A stretch of 64,000 nt of DNA from Lachnospiraceae bacterium UBA7050 (lineage in GTDB: Bacteria > Bacillota > Clostridia > Lachnospirales > Lachnospiraceae). The stretch spans positions 21,464 to 85,463 of the forward strand of contig DLAJ01000044.1 in the NCBI GenBank assembly GCA_002493905.1. The letters run 5' to 3'. Below, piece by piece: positions 47,911 to 56,264 of this stretch (position 1 is its first letter; each line of letters begins with the position of its first letter). The position numbers and the translations under genes were made by a program. A model generated the notes under the pieces. The model was not told the DNA's origin. It saw nothing but the letters and a program-made list of their open reading frames with translations, and did no database searches.

Positions 47911-47951
47911 TGCGATAAGCCGCTCGCAAAAGCGCGGCGGTGTTCGCTGTT
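47909..47951 (+). repeat. Dispersed repeat, copy 2
   Basis: About 42 bases starting TTGCGATAAGCCGCT and including GCAAAAGCGCGGCGGTGTTCG match 40957-40999 with a few substitutions and one shift. It lies right after the efp terminators. Confidence 0.6.
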
Positions 47952-47975
47952 TTCAGAAAGGAGTATGACGATTTC

Positions 47976-48968
47976 ATGATGAGTCAGAAAATGACAGAGA
48001 ATAACCATATAACGAAAAATGATATGACAAAACAGAGTTTTGCCGAGCAGGCGGGAATTGCGCTGAAGCGTGCAATCGGCGGGGATGTTGAGGTTCTGAT
48101 ACAAAATGTCCGCAAGAACAACGGTATAGTGCTGACAGGGGTGAGCATTTTTTCGAAGGACAAAAACATGTCGCCGACCATCTATTTAGAGAGCAGTTAT
48201 GAACAATATCTGGATGGCGGGAGCATGGAAGAGATCGTGAAAGAGCTCTATGCCTGTTATTCGGAAAATTGTCCCGAGGATGCTTTTGACACGGACTTTT
48301 TTCTGGATTATCAGCTTGCAAGGGAGAGAATCGCTTACCGGCTGATCAGCCGTGAAAAAAATCAAGGCCTTTTAGAGGAAGTCCCATTTATTCCATATCT
48401 GGATATGGCAATTACATTTTTTTGTAAAATCCAGCATGAGGAACTGGGCTGCGGCATGATACAGATAAAAAATGAGCATTTGCGGCTCTGGGGAGTAGAG
48501 AAAGAACGACTCTTTTATGATGCCGAACAAAATATGCACAGGCTCTGTCCGGAGTTAATCTGTACCATGCAGGAACTTTTAGAAAACGCAGGAAATGAGC
48601 AGGAGATACCGGAGGATATGCTCAAGGAGGCAAGTGAGGCAGGGGAACTGCAGATGATGGTAGTCACAAATTCAGACAAAAGCTATGGCGCGGCTGTCAT
48701 TTTATATGAAGGAGTTCTGGCACGGCTTTCAGAGCGTATGCAGAGCAGTCTTGCCATTCTGCCAAGTTCCGTGCATGAGATGATTGTTCTTCCGGTGAAG
48801 AGTGAAGAGGAGGCAGCAGCGTTTTGTGATATGGTTCATGAGATTAATGAAACGCAGGTAGACCCCGAGGAGGTATTGACGGACAGTGTTTATTTTTATG
48901 GGAAGCATACGCATACGCTGACGATTTCGCACAAAAAGATTGACGAAAGTACCGAAAAAGGGATATAG
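47976..48968 (+). CDS. DUF5688 family protein
   Basis: This is a soluble protein of the DUF5688 family, common in many copies in Lachnospiraceae and of unknown function. The 330 residues from ATG 47976 show the family's features: VEVLIQNVRKNNGIVLTGVS at the start, ISPTIYLE-like KNMSPTIYLESSYEQYLDGG, RIAYRLISREKNQGLLEEVP, LDMAITFFCKIQ and AVILYEGVLARLSERMQSSL. No signal peptide or membrane helix is seen. The strong SD AGAAAGGAG is 12 bases upstream and first meets a 4-codon frame at 47965 (ATGACGATTTCATGA) that overlaps this start. Confidence 0.85.
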   Translation: MMSQKMTENNHITKNDMTKQSFAEQAGIALKRAIGGDVEVLIQNVRKNNGIVLTGVSIFSKDKNMSPTIYLESSYEQYLDGGSMEEIVKELYACYSENCPEDAFDTDFFLDYQLARERIAYRLISREKNQGLLEEVPFIPYLDMAITFFCKIQHEELGCGMIQIKNEHLRLWGVEKERLFYDAEQNMHRLCPELICTMQELLENAGNEQEIPEDMLKEASEAGELQMMVVTNSDKSYGAAVILYEGVLARLSERMQSSLAILPSSVHEMIVLPVKSEEEAAAFCDMVHEINETQVDPEEVLTDSVYFYGKHTHTLTISHKKIDESTEKGI

Positions 48969-49070
48969 TGAAAGACAGCTGCATGTCTGGGCGTAAAGCA
49001 GACAGATAAAAAGGAACGTGAGATGTTTTTCAGAAATGCTCCATGTTTTGGAAAGGAAGGCGGTATCATA

Positions 49071-49934
49071 ATGGAATATACGAAAACCTATCAGAATCAA
49101 TGTTATGACGAGGAGCGGGCGTTGTATGGGGTGCGGAACGTGTTGGTGGAGCACTGTGTATTTGACGGACCTGCAGATGGTGAATCGGCATTAAAAGAGA
49201 GTAAGCAGATCATGGTCCGCGACTGTCAGTTTATGCTGCGTTATCCGTTCTGGCACGTGGAGCATGGAATGTTGGAAGATTGTATTATGTCGGAAGGATG
49301 CCGTGCGGCACTTTGGTATGATCAGGACGTGGTAATAAAGAATTGTAGTCTGGGTGGGATTAAAGCACTGCGCGAGTGTGAAGACATACAGTTTCACAAC
49401 TGTAATATTGTGTCTCCTGAGTTTTCGTGGCGGTGCGGCGATGTCCTGGTGAAAGACTGCAGCCTGACAAGTGAATATCCTTTTTTTGAGTCAAAGAATC
49501 TGACGGTTGAGGACAGTACCATAAAGGGAAAGTATTCCTTCCAATATGTTGAAAATGCGGTGATCTCTGACTGTGTTCTGGATACGAAGGATGCCTTCTG
49601 GCATAGCAGAAATGTGACAGTAACCGACAGTATCGTGAAGGGTGAGTATTTAGGCTGGTATGCTGAGAATTTGAAATTTGTGCGCTGTAAGATTATCGGG
49701 ACGCAGCCGTTGTGCTATGCGAAAGGGCTGGTATTGGAGGACTGCACGATGGAGGGAACGGATCTTGCGTTTGAGTACAGCGACGTCACGGCAGATATTA
49801 TCGGCGATATCGTAAGTGTGAAAAATCCACTTTCAGGGCGGATTCGCGCAAATGACATTGGTGAGGTTGTGCGCGGGGACTCCGTCAGGGGAGAAGGAGA
49901 CTGCGAGATCATAACGGGATTCCGGCGTGCATAA
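49071..49934 (+). CDS. DUF3737 family beta-helix protein
   Basis: This is a right-handed parallel beta-helix protein of the DUF3737 family, found as a lone gene in many Firmicutes; the function is unknown. The 287 residues are built of short turns such as NVLVEHCVFDGPADGESALK, QIMVRDCQFMLRYPFWHVEH, DVVIKNCSLGGIKALREC and NLTVEDSTIKGKYSFQYVEN. About ten rungs carry Cys/Asn/Asp stacks. ATG 49071 has GGAAAGGAAGGCGG upstream; an in-frame start at 49023 exists. There is no signal peptide, so it is cytoplasmic. Confidence 0.87.
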   Translation: MEYTKTYQNQCYDEERALYGVRNVLVEHCVFDGPADGESALKESKQIMVRDCQFMLRYPFWHVEHGMLEDCIMSEGCRAALWYDQDVVIKNCSLGGIKALRECEDIQFHNCNIVSPEFSWRCGDVLVKDCSLTSEYPFFESKNLTVEDSTIKGKYSFQYVENAVISDCVLDTKDAFWHSRNVTVTDSIVKGEYLGWYAENLKFVRCKIIGTQPLCYAKGLVLEDCTMEGTDLAFEYSDVTADIIGDIVSVKNPLSGRIRANDIGEVVRGDSVRGEGDCEIITGFRRA

Positions 49935-50000
49935 GGAAGCAGCGGAACAGCATTTGCCGATGCTCGCGTGTATCTTTGTATGCTTGTATACAATTTTTTG

Positions 50001-50029
50001 TTGACATTTTCTCTTCCGAGGAGTATATT
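50001..50029 (+). promoter_or_regulatory. Consensus sigma A promoter of the liv operon
   Basis: A perfect TTGACA (50001-50006), a 17-base spacer and TATATT (50024-50029) lie 63 bases before livK. Transcription would begin near 50036, which places a stem-loop at the very 5' end. Confidence 0.92.
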
Positions 50030-50036
50030 TAGCACA

Positions 50037-50064
50037 AACAAAAAGCAAGAGGAGGCTTTTTGTT
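50037..50064 (+). promoter_or_regulatory. 5' mRNA stem-loop of the liv transcript
   Basis: AACAAAAAGC (50037-50046) pairs perfectly with GCTTTTTGTT (50055-50064) around AAGAGGAG, an SD-like loop. It begins at about +1/+2 and could protect the mRNA from 5' decay or bind a regulator. Confidence 0.65.
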
Positions 50065-50091
50065 GATCCGATCAGAAGGAGGAGAATGATT

Positions 50092-51288
50092 ATGAAAAAA
50101 TTCAGAAAAGCAATGGGACTTGTTCTTGCATCTGCAATGCTTGTGGCATCACTTGCTGCATGCGGCGGTGAAGACAAAAAGGATGACCAGAATGTGGACT
50201 CCGGCAGTACAAATGGAGAAGCGGTCTTAAAAATCGGCGGCATTGGACCACTGACGGGCGGCAATGCGGTTTACGGGCAGGCGGCGATGAACGGTGCGCA
50301 GATTGCGATCGATGAAATCAATGCAGCCGGCGGCATTAACGGAATGATGATTGAGTTCAACGCGCAGGATGATGAGGCAGACCCCGATAAGGGCGTGAAC
50401 GCCTATAACAACTTAAAGGACTGGGGCATGCAGATTCTGATGGGCTGTGTCACATCCGGCTCCTGTACGGCGGTTTCCGATTATGCACATGAGGATAATC
50501 TGTTTTTGCTGACGCCGTCGGCATCTTCTTTAACAAGTATTACGTATGACAATGCATTCCGAGTATGCTTCTCCGACCCGAATCAGGGCGTGGGTGCTGC
50601 AGATTATATTTCCCAGCATCAGTTAGCGTCGAAGGTTGCTATTATTTATGATAACTCGGATGTGTATTCTTCCGGTATCACAGAGAAATTTACGGCTGAG
50701 GCACAGAGCATCGGTTTAGAGATCGTTGCCAGCGAGGCCTTCAACGCAGATAATAAGACGGATTTTTCCGTGCAGCTTCAGGCAGCAAAGGATTCCGGCG
50801 CGGAGCTTGTGTTCCTGCCGATTTATTACAATGAAGCATCCCTGATTCTTTCCCAGGCGGATGCGATGGAATTTAAGCCGATGTTCTTTGGCTGTGACGG
50901 ATTGGACGGTATTCTCGGCGGTGTGGAGAACTTTGATCTTGCGCTGGCAGAGGGCGTCATGTTATTAACACCGTTTGCAGCAGATGCGACGGACGATCTG
51001 ACAGTCAGCTTTGTGACAAAATATCAGGAGAAGTACGGCGAGATACCGAACCAGTTTGCGGCCGACAGCTACGATGCTATTTATATTATCAAGGCAGCGA
51101 TGGAAAAAGCGGGTGTGACTGCTGATATGAGCGTATCTGAGATGTGTGATGCCATGAAAGCTGCCATGACGCAGATTTCGGTTGACGGTCTGACAGGGTC
51201 CGCAATCACATGGAGCGCAGATGGTGAGCCGACCAAGGCTCCGAGAGCGGTTGTGATCGAGAACGGTGCTTATAAGGCAATGGAATAA
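50092..51288 (+). CDS. livK: Branched-chain amino-acid ABC transporter binding lipoprotein
   Basis: This is the substrate-binding protein of a LIV-type importer. The 398 residues have a lipoprotein signal (MKKFRKAMGLVLASAMLVAS, lipobox LAAC) and then the periplasmic-binding fold type I. Landmarks are IGGIGPLTGGNAVYGQAAMN, GAQIAIDEINAAGGINGMMI, DDEADPDKGVNAY and FLLTPSASSLTSI. The end has DGLTGSAITWSADGEPTKAP. ATG 50092 is preferred with AAGGAGGAG at 50077-50084; ATG 50086 is 6 bases upstream. Ligand specificity cannot be fixed. Confidence 0.94.
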   Translation: MKKFRKAMGLVLASAMLVASLAACGGEDKKDDQNVDSGSTNGEAVLKIGGIGPLTGGNAVYGQAAMNGAQIAIDEINAAGGINGMMIEFNAQDDEADPDKGVNAYNNLKDWGMQILMGCVTSGSCTAVSDYAHEDNLFLLTPSASSLTSITYDNAFRVCFSDPNQGVGAADYISQHQLASKVAIIYDNSDVYSSGITEKFTAEAQSIGLEIVASEAFNADNKTDFSVQLQAAKDSGAELVFLPIYYNEASLILSQADAMEFKPMFFGCDGLDGILGGVENFDLALAEGVMLLTPFAADATDDLTVSFVTKYQEKYGEIPNQFAADSYDAIYIIKAAMEKAGVTADMSVSEMCDAMKAAMTQISVDGLTGSAITWSADGEPTKAPRAVVIENGAYKAME

Positions 51289-51316
51289 TTGTAAAACAAA
51301 ACAAATGGCAGAGCAG

Positions 51317-51342
51317 AGAGTTTCGCTATGGCGAAACTCTTT
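51317..51342 (+). terminator. Attenuator hairpin between livK and livH
   Basis: AGAGTTTCGC pairs with GCGAAACTCT around TATG (51317-51340), followed by TT. It lies in the 76-base gap after livK and would let the binding protein be made in excess over the membrane parts. Confidence 0.72.
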
Positions 51343-51364
51343 GCGTATTCGCGGGAGGTACCCT

Positions 51365-52249
51365 ATGAGATTTTTAGCTTCCTTAATCAATGGGATCAGT
51401 CTTGGCAGTGTGTATGCGATCATTGCGCTCGGCTATACAATGGTATATGGTATTGCAAAAATGCTGAATTTTGCGCATGGTGATGTGATTATGGTCGGTG
51501 CGTATGCGGCATTTGTCATGCTGAATCAGATCGGGCTGCCGGTTTATGTGGCAATTCCTGTATCCATGGTCGTGTGTACCGTGCTGGGGCTTGTCATCGA
51601 GCGGTTTGCGTACCGCCCGTTAAGGAAAGCGGCGTCCCCGCTGGCAGTGCTGATCACGGCGATCGGCGTGAGCTACCTTCTGCAGAATCTGGCGCTCTTA
51701 ATTTTTGGGGCGAATACCAGAAGCTTTTCGTCCGTCGTGCATCTGAAATCTTTAAGACTGTTTGATGGTGGGATTATTATTACCGGCGAAATGATTGTCA
51801 ATGCGGTTGTCTGCGTTGCGATCATGGCAGGACTGACGCTGTTTGTCAATAAGACGAAGCAGGGGCAGGCGATGCGCGCTGTCTCTGAGGATAAGGGTGC
51901 GGCGCAGCTTATGGGCATCAATGCGAACGGTACGATTGCACTGACGTTTGCGATTGGTGCGGCGCTGGCGGCAGTCGCGGGCGTGCTGATGTGCTCTTCC
52001 TATCCGGCCCTTACGCCGTATACGGGTGCGATGCCGGGAATCAAGGCGTTTGTCGCGGCGGTATTCGGCGGCATCGGTTCGATACCGGGCGCGTTTATCG
52101 GCGGTATTTTGCTTGGTGTGATCGAGGTTCTGGGAAAATCCTATATTTCCTCCCAGCTCGGGGACGCGATTGTATTTTCCGTGTTGATCATCGTATTGCT
52201 TGTGAAACCGACCGGCATTCTTGGAAAGAATATCCAGGAAAAGGTGTAG
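51365..52249 (+). CDS. livH: LIV-type ABC permease LivH
   Basis: This is the first membrane subunit. The 294 residues open with MRFLASLINGISLGSVYAII and the LivH hallmark GYTMVYGIAKMLNFAHGDVI. Conserved AASPLAVLITAIGVSYLLQN and the coupling region AVSEDKGAAQLMGINANGTI follow, with the end near VLIIVLLVKPTGILGK. ATG 51365 has GGGAGG just upstream; an in-frame upstream ATG (51266) lies in livK. About eight membrane helices are visible. Confidence 0.95.
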   Translation: MRFLASLINGISLGSVYAIIALGYTMVYGIAKMLNFAHGDVIMVGAYAAFVMLNQIGLPVYVAIPVSMVVCTVLGLVIERFAYRPLRKAASPLAVLITAIGVSYLLQNLALLIFGANTRSFSSVVHLKSLRLFDGGIIITGEMIVNAVVCVAIMAGLTLFVNKTKQGQAMRAVSEDKGAAQLMGINANGTIALTFAIGAALAAVAGVLMCSSYPALTPYTGAMPGIKAFVAAVFGGIGSIPGAFIGGILLGVIEVLGKSYISSQLGDAIVFSVLIIVLLVKPTGILGKNIQEKV

Positions 52250-52260
52250 GGGGTGATTGT

Positions 52261-53373
52261 ATGTGGAAAAAACTCAATAAAAATACAAGAAAAAATGCGG
52301 TCACTTATCTGATGCTGATCGCGGCTTATCTGATTATGAGCGTTCTGCAGAAGGGAGGACATCTCTCGAACCTGATTTCCGGTATGCTCGTGCTTCTTTG
52401 TGTTTATGCGATCATGGCGGTATCCTTAAATCTGACGGTCGGTGTACTCGGGGAACTGAGCCTCGGCCATGCAGGATTTATGTGCGTCGGTGCCTTTTCG
52501 AGCGCACTGTTTACCCAGCTCACGATGAATACGGGGATGAACGCCGGATTACGGTTTTTCATAGCGATTTTGACCGGCATCGTCGTGGCGGCCGTGTTTG
52601 GAATCCTGATCGGCATTCCGGTACTTCGGCTGCGAGGGGATTATCTTGCCATTGTCACGCTGGCATTTGGAGAGATCATCAAGAATTTGTGCAACGTTTT
52701 ATTTCTCGGAAAGGACAGCAATGGGATTCATGTATCTATGAAGGATACGATGTCGCTCGGCATGGAGGCGGACGGCATTGTTATCATTAATGGTCCGCAG
52801 GGAATTACGAGGACCCCGAAGCAGGCAACATTTTTCATTGGTATGCTGATCCTCCTGATCTCCCTGATCATTGTCTTAAATCTGGTTCACTCCCGCACCG
52901 GACGGGCGATCATGGCAATCCGTGATAACCGGATTGCAGCGGAATCTGTCGGAATTAACGTCACGAAATATAAGCTGCTTGCGTTTACGGTGTCGGCGGC
53001 AATCGCTGGTGCAGCGGGTGCGTTATATGCGCATAATACGTCATCCCTGATGGCGACGAGCGCCAAATTCGGCTATAATATGTCTATCATGTTTTTGGTG
53101 TTTGTCGTTCTGGGCGGAATCGGGAATATGCGCGGAGGCGTCATTGCGGCGGTGCTCCTTACGGTGCTCCCGGAAGTGCTTCGCTTTGCGGATGACAAGC
53201 GCATGCTGATCTATGCGGTTGTATTGATCCTGGCGATGCTTTGGAACTGGACGCCGGCAGCGCGTACCTTTAGGGAGAAGCACAGTATCAGACGCATGCT
53301 GGCGGGAAGAGCGGGCAGGCAGCAGAAAGAATCCGGGGAAGCGGCAGCCACGAATAAAAAGGAGGAAATGTGA
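52261..53373 (+). CDS. livM: LIV-type ABC permease LivM
   Basis: This is the second membrane subunit. The 370 residues start MWKKLNKNTRKNAVTYLMLI, then helices with VSLNLTVGVLGELSLGHAGF, the LivM signature. The coupling motif is RTGRAIMAIRDNRIAAESVG, followed by AGAAGALYAHNTSS and VVLGGIGNMRGGVI. The C-terminal end is Lys/Arg/Gln-rich. ATG 52261 has GGGGGTGA upstream; the frame stays open into livH but without an SD. livG starts 1 base after the stop. Confidence 0.95.
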   Translation: MWKKLNKNTRKNAVTYLMLIAAYLIMSVLQKGGHLSNLISGMLVLLCVYAIMAVSLNLTVGVLGELSLGHAGFMCVGAFSSALFTQLTMNTGMNAGLRFFIAILTGIVVAAVFGILIGIPVLRLRGDYLAIVTLAFGEIIKNLCNVLFLGKDSNGIHVSMKDTMSLGMEADGIVIINGPQGITRTPKQATFFIGMLILLISLIIVLNLVHSRTGRAIMAIRDNRIAAESVGINVTKYKLLAFTVSAAIAGAAGALYAHNTSSLMATSAKFGYNMSIMFLVFVVLGGIGNMRGGVIAAVLLTVLPEVLRFADDKRMLIYAVVLILAMLWNWTPAARTFREKHSIRRMLAGRAGRQQKESGEAAATNKKEEM

Positions 53374-53374
53374 T

Positions 53375-54133
53375 ATGGCATTACTGGACGTAAAGAATTT
53401 AAGCATTTCCTTCGGCGGACTGCGTGCAGTGGACAGCTTTCAATTAACGATTGAGCAGGGAGAACTCTATGGTCTGATCGGTCCGAACGGCGCGGGAAAG
53501 ACTACGGTTTTCAATTTGCTGACAGGCGTATATAAACCGACGGAAGGAATTATTCTTTTGGACGGAAAGAATATTACGGGGCATAAAACTGCGCAGATCA
53601 ATCACGAGGGAATTGCGCGGACATTTCAGAATATCCGGCTCTTTAAGGAAATGAGTGTGTTGGATAATGTAAAAGCCGGACTGCACCAGCATTATAAATA
53701 CAGTACGGTTGCCGGGATTTTCCGGCTTCCGGGATATTACCGTACGGAAAAAAAGATGAACGCGCGGGCGATGGAACTGCTTTCCGTGTTTGATCTTGAT
53801 AAGGAGGCGGACTATCTTGCGTCCAATCTTCCGTACGGAAAACAGCGTAAGCTGGAGATCGCGCGCGCGCTGGCGACGGAACCGAAGCTGCTTCTGCTGG
53901 ATGAGCCTGCCGCAGGAATGAATCCGAACGAGACACAGGAACTGATGGATACGATCCGTTTCGTGCGGAAAGAATTTGGCATGACGATTCTTCTGATCGA
54001 GCATGATATGCGGCTTGTCTCGGGAATCTGCGAGAAGCTGACGGTCTTAAATTTCGGGAGGATTCTGGCACAGGGGGAGACTTCTGCGGTTTTGAAGGAC
54101 AAAGAAGTAATCACGGCGTATTTGGGCGAATAG
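53375..54133 (+). CDS. livG: LIV-type ABC ATPase LivG
   Basis: This is the first ATPase of the LIV importer. The 252 residues carry Walker A GLIGPNGAGKTTVFNLL (about residues 33-49), TGHKTAQINHEGIARTFQNI-RLF, signature LPYGKQRKLEIARAL (the LivG variant of the ABC signature), Walker B LLLLDEPAAGMNPNE and ILLIEHDMRLVSGIC. It follows livM after 1 base and precedes livF by 25 bases. SD AAGGAGG is inside the end of livM. Confidence 0.95.
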   Translation: MALLDVKNLSISFGGLRAVDSFQLTIEQGELYGLIGPNGAGKTTVFNLLTGVYKPTEGIILLDGKNITGHKTAQINHEGIARTFQNIRLFKEMSVLDNVKAGLHQHYKYSTVAGIFRLPGYYRTEKKMNARAMELLSVFDLDKEADYLASNLPYGKQRKLEIARALATEPKLLLLDEPAAGMNPNETQELMDTIRFVRKEFGMTILLIEHDMRLVSGICEKLTVLNFGRILAQGETSAVLKDKEVITAYLGE

Positions 54134-54158
54134 AAACGGAAGGAGCGCGGTTAGAACA

Positions 54159-54869
54159 ATGGCAATGCTTGAAGTGAATGAACTGAAAGTCTGTTACGGC
54201 GTGATACAGGCGATCAAAGGTATCTCGTTTCATGTGAATGAAGGTGAAGTCGTTGCCCTGATTGGCGCAAACGGCGCCGGAAAAACGACAATCCTTCACA
54301 CGATCACCGGATTGATCGGGGCACAGAGCGGAGAGATTCTTTTTGAGGATAAAAATATCACGAAAACGGCGGGGCACAAGATTGTTTCAATGGGGATGGC
54401 GCATGTGCCGGAAGGGCGGCGCGTGTTTTCGGAATTGACGGTGCTGCAGAATCTGAAACTCGGTGCTTATACGAGAAAAGACAAGGGAGAGATTGAGCGG
54501 ACGCTTGAGACGGTCTATGAGCGTTTCCCGCGGCTTTATGAGCGCAAAAACCAGATTGCGGGAACCATGAGCGGCGGTGAGCAGCAGATGCTTGCGATGG
54601 GGCGTGCGCTGATGTCGCATCCGAAGCTGATCTTAATGGATGAGCCATCCATGGGACTGTCCCCGATTTTTGTGAATGAGATTTTTGACATTATTCAGAA
54701 AGTCAGTGCATCCGGGACGACAGTTCTTTTAGTGGAGCAGAATGCAAAAAAAGCGCTGACAATTGCAGACCGTGCATATGTTCTGGAGACCGGACGGATT
54801 GTCAAGGAGGGTGCAGCGGAAAGTCTGCTTCACGATGATGCGATCAGAAAAGCGTATTTAGGCGAATAA
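54159..54869 (+). CDS. livF: LIV-type ABC ATPase LivF
   Basis: This is the second ATPase of the LIV importer. The 236 residues have Walker A ALIGANGAGKTTILHTI, MGMAHVPEGRRVFSELTVLQ-NL, the signature GTMSGGEQQMLAMGRAL, Walker B LILMDEPSMGLSPIF and VLLVEQNAKKALTIADRAYV. All are LivF hallmarks. It is the last gene of the operon. A palindromic terminator begins 26 bases after its stop. Confidence 0.95.
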   Translation: MAMLEVNELKVCYGVIQAIKGISFHVNEGEVVALIGANGAGKTTILHTITGLIGAQSGEILFEDKNITKTAGHKIVSMGMAHVPEGRRVFSELTVLQNLKLGAYTRKDKGEIERTLETVYERFPRLYERKNQIAGTMSGGEQQMLAMGRALMSHPKLILMDEPSMGLSPIFVNEIFDIIQKVSASGTTVLLVEQNAKKALTIADRAYVLETGRIVKEGAAESLLHDDAIRKAYLGE

Positions 54870-54894
54870 GCGGCGTGTGAAAGAATTGTGAATC

Positions 54895-54929
54895 ACATAA
54901 AAAGGGGTGCGTGGCACTCTTTTTTATGT
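54895..54929 (+). terminator. Terminator after livF
   Basis: ACATAAAAAGGGGTGC (54895-54910) pairs with GCACTCTTTTTTATGT (54914-54929) with two G-U pairs and a GTG loop. The T run is within the 3' arm, and the outer A/T arms make it potentially bidirectional. Confidence 0.85.
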
Positions 54930-54983
54930 TATGATAAAACAAGTAGTCGGGTGCCTGAAATGGCAGAAAACGGAGGGATGAAT

Positions 54984-55634
54984 ATGGGGCAGTATGTAAT
55001 CACGATTGCGCGGCAGTATGGTTCCGGCGGGCGTACCGTAGGGCAGATGCTTGCTGAAAAACTGGGAATTCACTATTATGACCGTGAACTTTTGAAACTG
55101 GCCTCAGACGCGAGCGGGATCAATGAGCAGCTGTTTGGAAATGCGGATGAAAATGTGAAGGGAAGATTCCTGTCTAAGATTGCAAAGAAGGTATACAACG
55201 GGGAACTGATCCCGCCGGACAGCGATGATTTTACTTCCAATGATAATTTGTTTAATTATCAGGCTAAGATTATCAGAGAGCTTGCTGTACAGGAGGAATC
55301 CTGTGTGATTATCGGCAGATGTGCGGACTATGTCCTAAAAGATTATGACAATGTGCTCAGCGTGTTCGTGCATGCACCGAAGGAATTCTGTTTAGAGCAG
55401 GCAGCAAAAAAAGTGAATCTGGAGGGCCGTGAGCTGGAGCGCTATGTTGCGAAGACGGATAAATATCGTGCGGATTATTATAAATACCACACGGGCAGGG
55501 AATGGACGGACGCGCGGAATTATGACTTGTGTCTGAACAGCTCGAAACTTGGGTATGAGCGGTGTGTAGAAGAGATTATCGCTTATAAAGATGTCCGTCT
55601 GGGGCTGCATGGAACGAAAGAAAGTTCCAACTGA
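54984..55634 (+). CDS. Cytidylate kinase-like family protein
   Basis: This is a P-loop NMP-kinase relative of the cytidylate kinase-like family (PF13189 type). The 216 residues begin MGQYVITIARQYGSGGRTVG, the family's P-loop variant. HYYDRELLKLASDASGINEQ follows, then IIRELAVQEESCVIIGRCAD-YVL and RADYYKYHTGREWTDARNYD. It is not the essential Cmk, whose sequence differs; the substrate is unknown. ATG 54984 has GGAGGG upstream; ATG 54978 would add two residues. A longer in-frame start at 54888 lies in the livF terminator. Confidence 0.88.
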   Translation: MGQYVITIARQYGSGGRTVGQMLAEKLGIHYYDRELLKLASDASGINEQLFGNADENVKGRFLSKIAKKVYNGELIPPDSDDFTSNDNLFNYQAKIIRELAVQEESCVIIGRCADYVLKDYDNVLSVFVHAPKEFCLEQAAKKVNLEGRELERYVAKTDKYRADYYKYHTGREWTDARNYDLCLNSSKLGYERCVEEIIAYKDVRLGLHGTKESSN

Positions 55635-55678
55635 CCGTAGACGGATGAGGAGGGGGACACTGACTTAAAGGAGCAGAC

Positions 55679-56200
55679 ATGAAAACTTTTTTACGGATAT
55701 TATTAAAGCCGATGTCCTTCCTGCCGGCAGTTCTTGTGATGGTTCTGATCTTCCGCTTTTCGGCACAGACTGGAACGGAGTCGGCAAAGCTCAGCCTTAA
55801 GGTAAGCAGGTATGTTGTTTCGGGGACGGAACATTGGTTTGGCATCCGGTTTACGGAGGAACAGTTGGAGCAGGCAGTTGATCAGATTCATTATTATGTC
55901 AGGAAATGCGCGCATATGGGGATTTATTTCATTCTTGCCGTGAGTGTTGCATTTCCGCTGTATGTGTATGGAGTCAGGGGAATCTGGCTGATGTTTGCAG
56001 CAGGGCTTATCTGTATTGGTTACGCGGGTTTTGATGAATACCACCAGTCTTTTGTAGCAGGCAGGGGACCGTCGGTGAAGGATGTTGCGATTGACAGTGT
56101 CGGTGTGTTTCTGGGTATTATTTTCACCAGAATCATCGGGTGGACGGGAAGAATGACATTATTTAAGCCGCTGTCGAAAAAGAGCAGGACGGAAGATTAA
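55679..56200 (+). CDS. VanZ-family membrane protein
   Basis: This is a membrane protein of the VanZ-like family, whose members are linked to glycopeptide tolerance or of unknown role. The 173 residues have about four membrane helices. The family residues are present: FSAQTGTES near the start, VRKCAHMGIYFILAVSVAF, and GYAGFDEYHQSFVAGRGPSV-KDVAIDSVGVFLG near the end. This is the DEYHQ...R..S..D..D motif. SD TAAAGGAG precedes ATG 55679. No van gene is adjacent, so resistance should not be assumed. Confidence 0.9.
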   Translation: MKTFLRILLKPMSFLPAVLVMVLIFRFSAQTGTESAKLSLKVSRYVVSGTEHWFGIRFTEEQLEQAVDQIHYYVRKCAHMGIYFILAVSVAFPLYVYGVRGIWLMFAAGLICIGYAGFDEYHQSFVAGRGPSVKDVAIDSVGVFLGIIFTRIIGWTGRMTLFKPLSKKSRTED

Positions 56201-56264
56201 GAAGGACTGGCAGGACATGGTGCGGCGTATCATCTGAGTTTTTGGAAGGAGCAGAGTTATCAGG

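Noticed and set aside
48969..49070. Small gene between DUF5688 and DUF3737 genes
   Set aside because: No frame with an SD and sensible composition was found in this 102-base gap.
51991..52260. Upstream extension of LivM (90 residues)
   Set aside because: It overlaps livH out of frame and encodes Cys/Arg-rich, non-membrane sequence; ATG 52261 has a strong SD.
55679..56200. Glycopeptide-resistance role for the VanZ-like gene
   Set aside because: Only the family is recognised; no vanHAX-like genes are present and most VanZ-family proteins have no proven resistance role.
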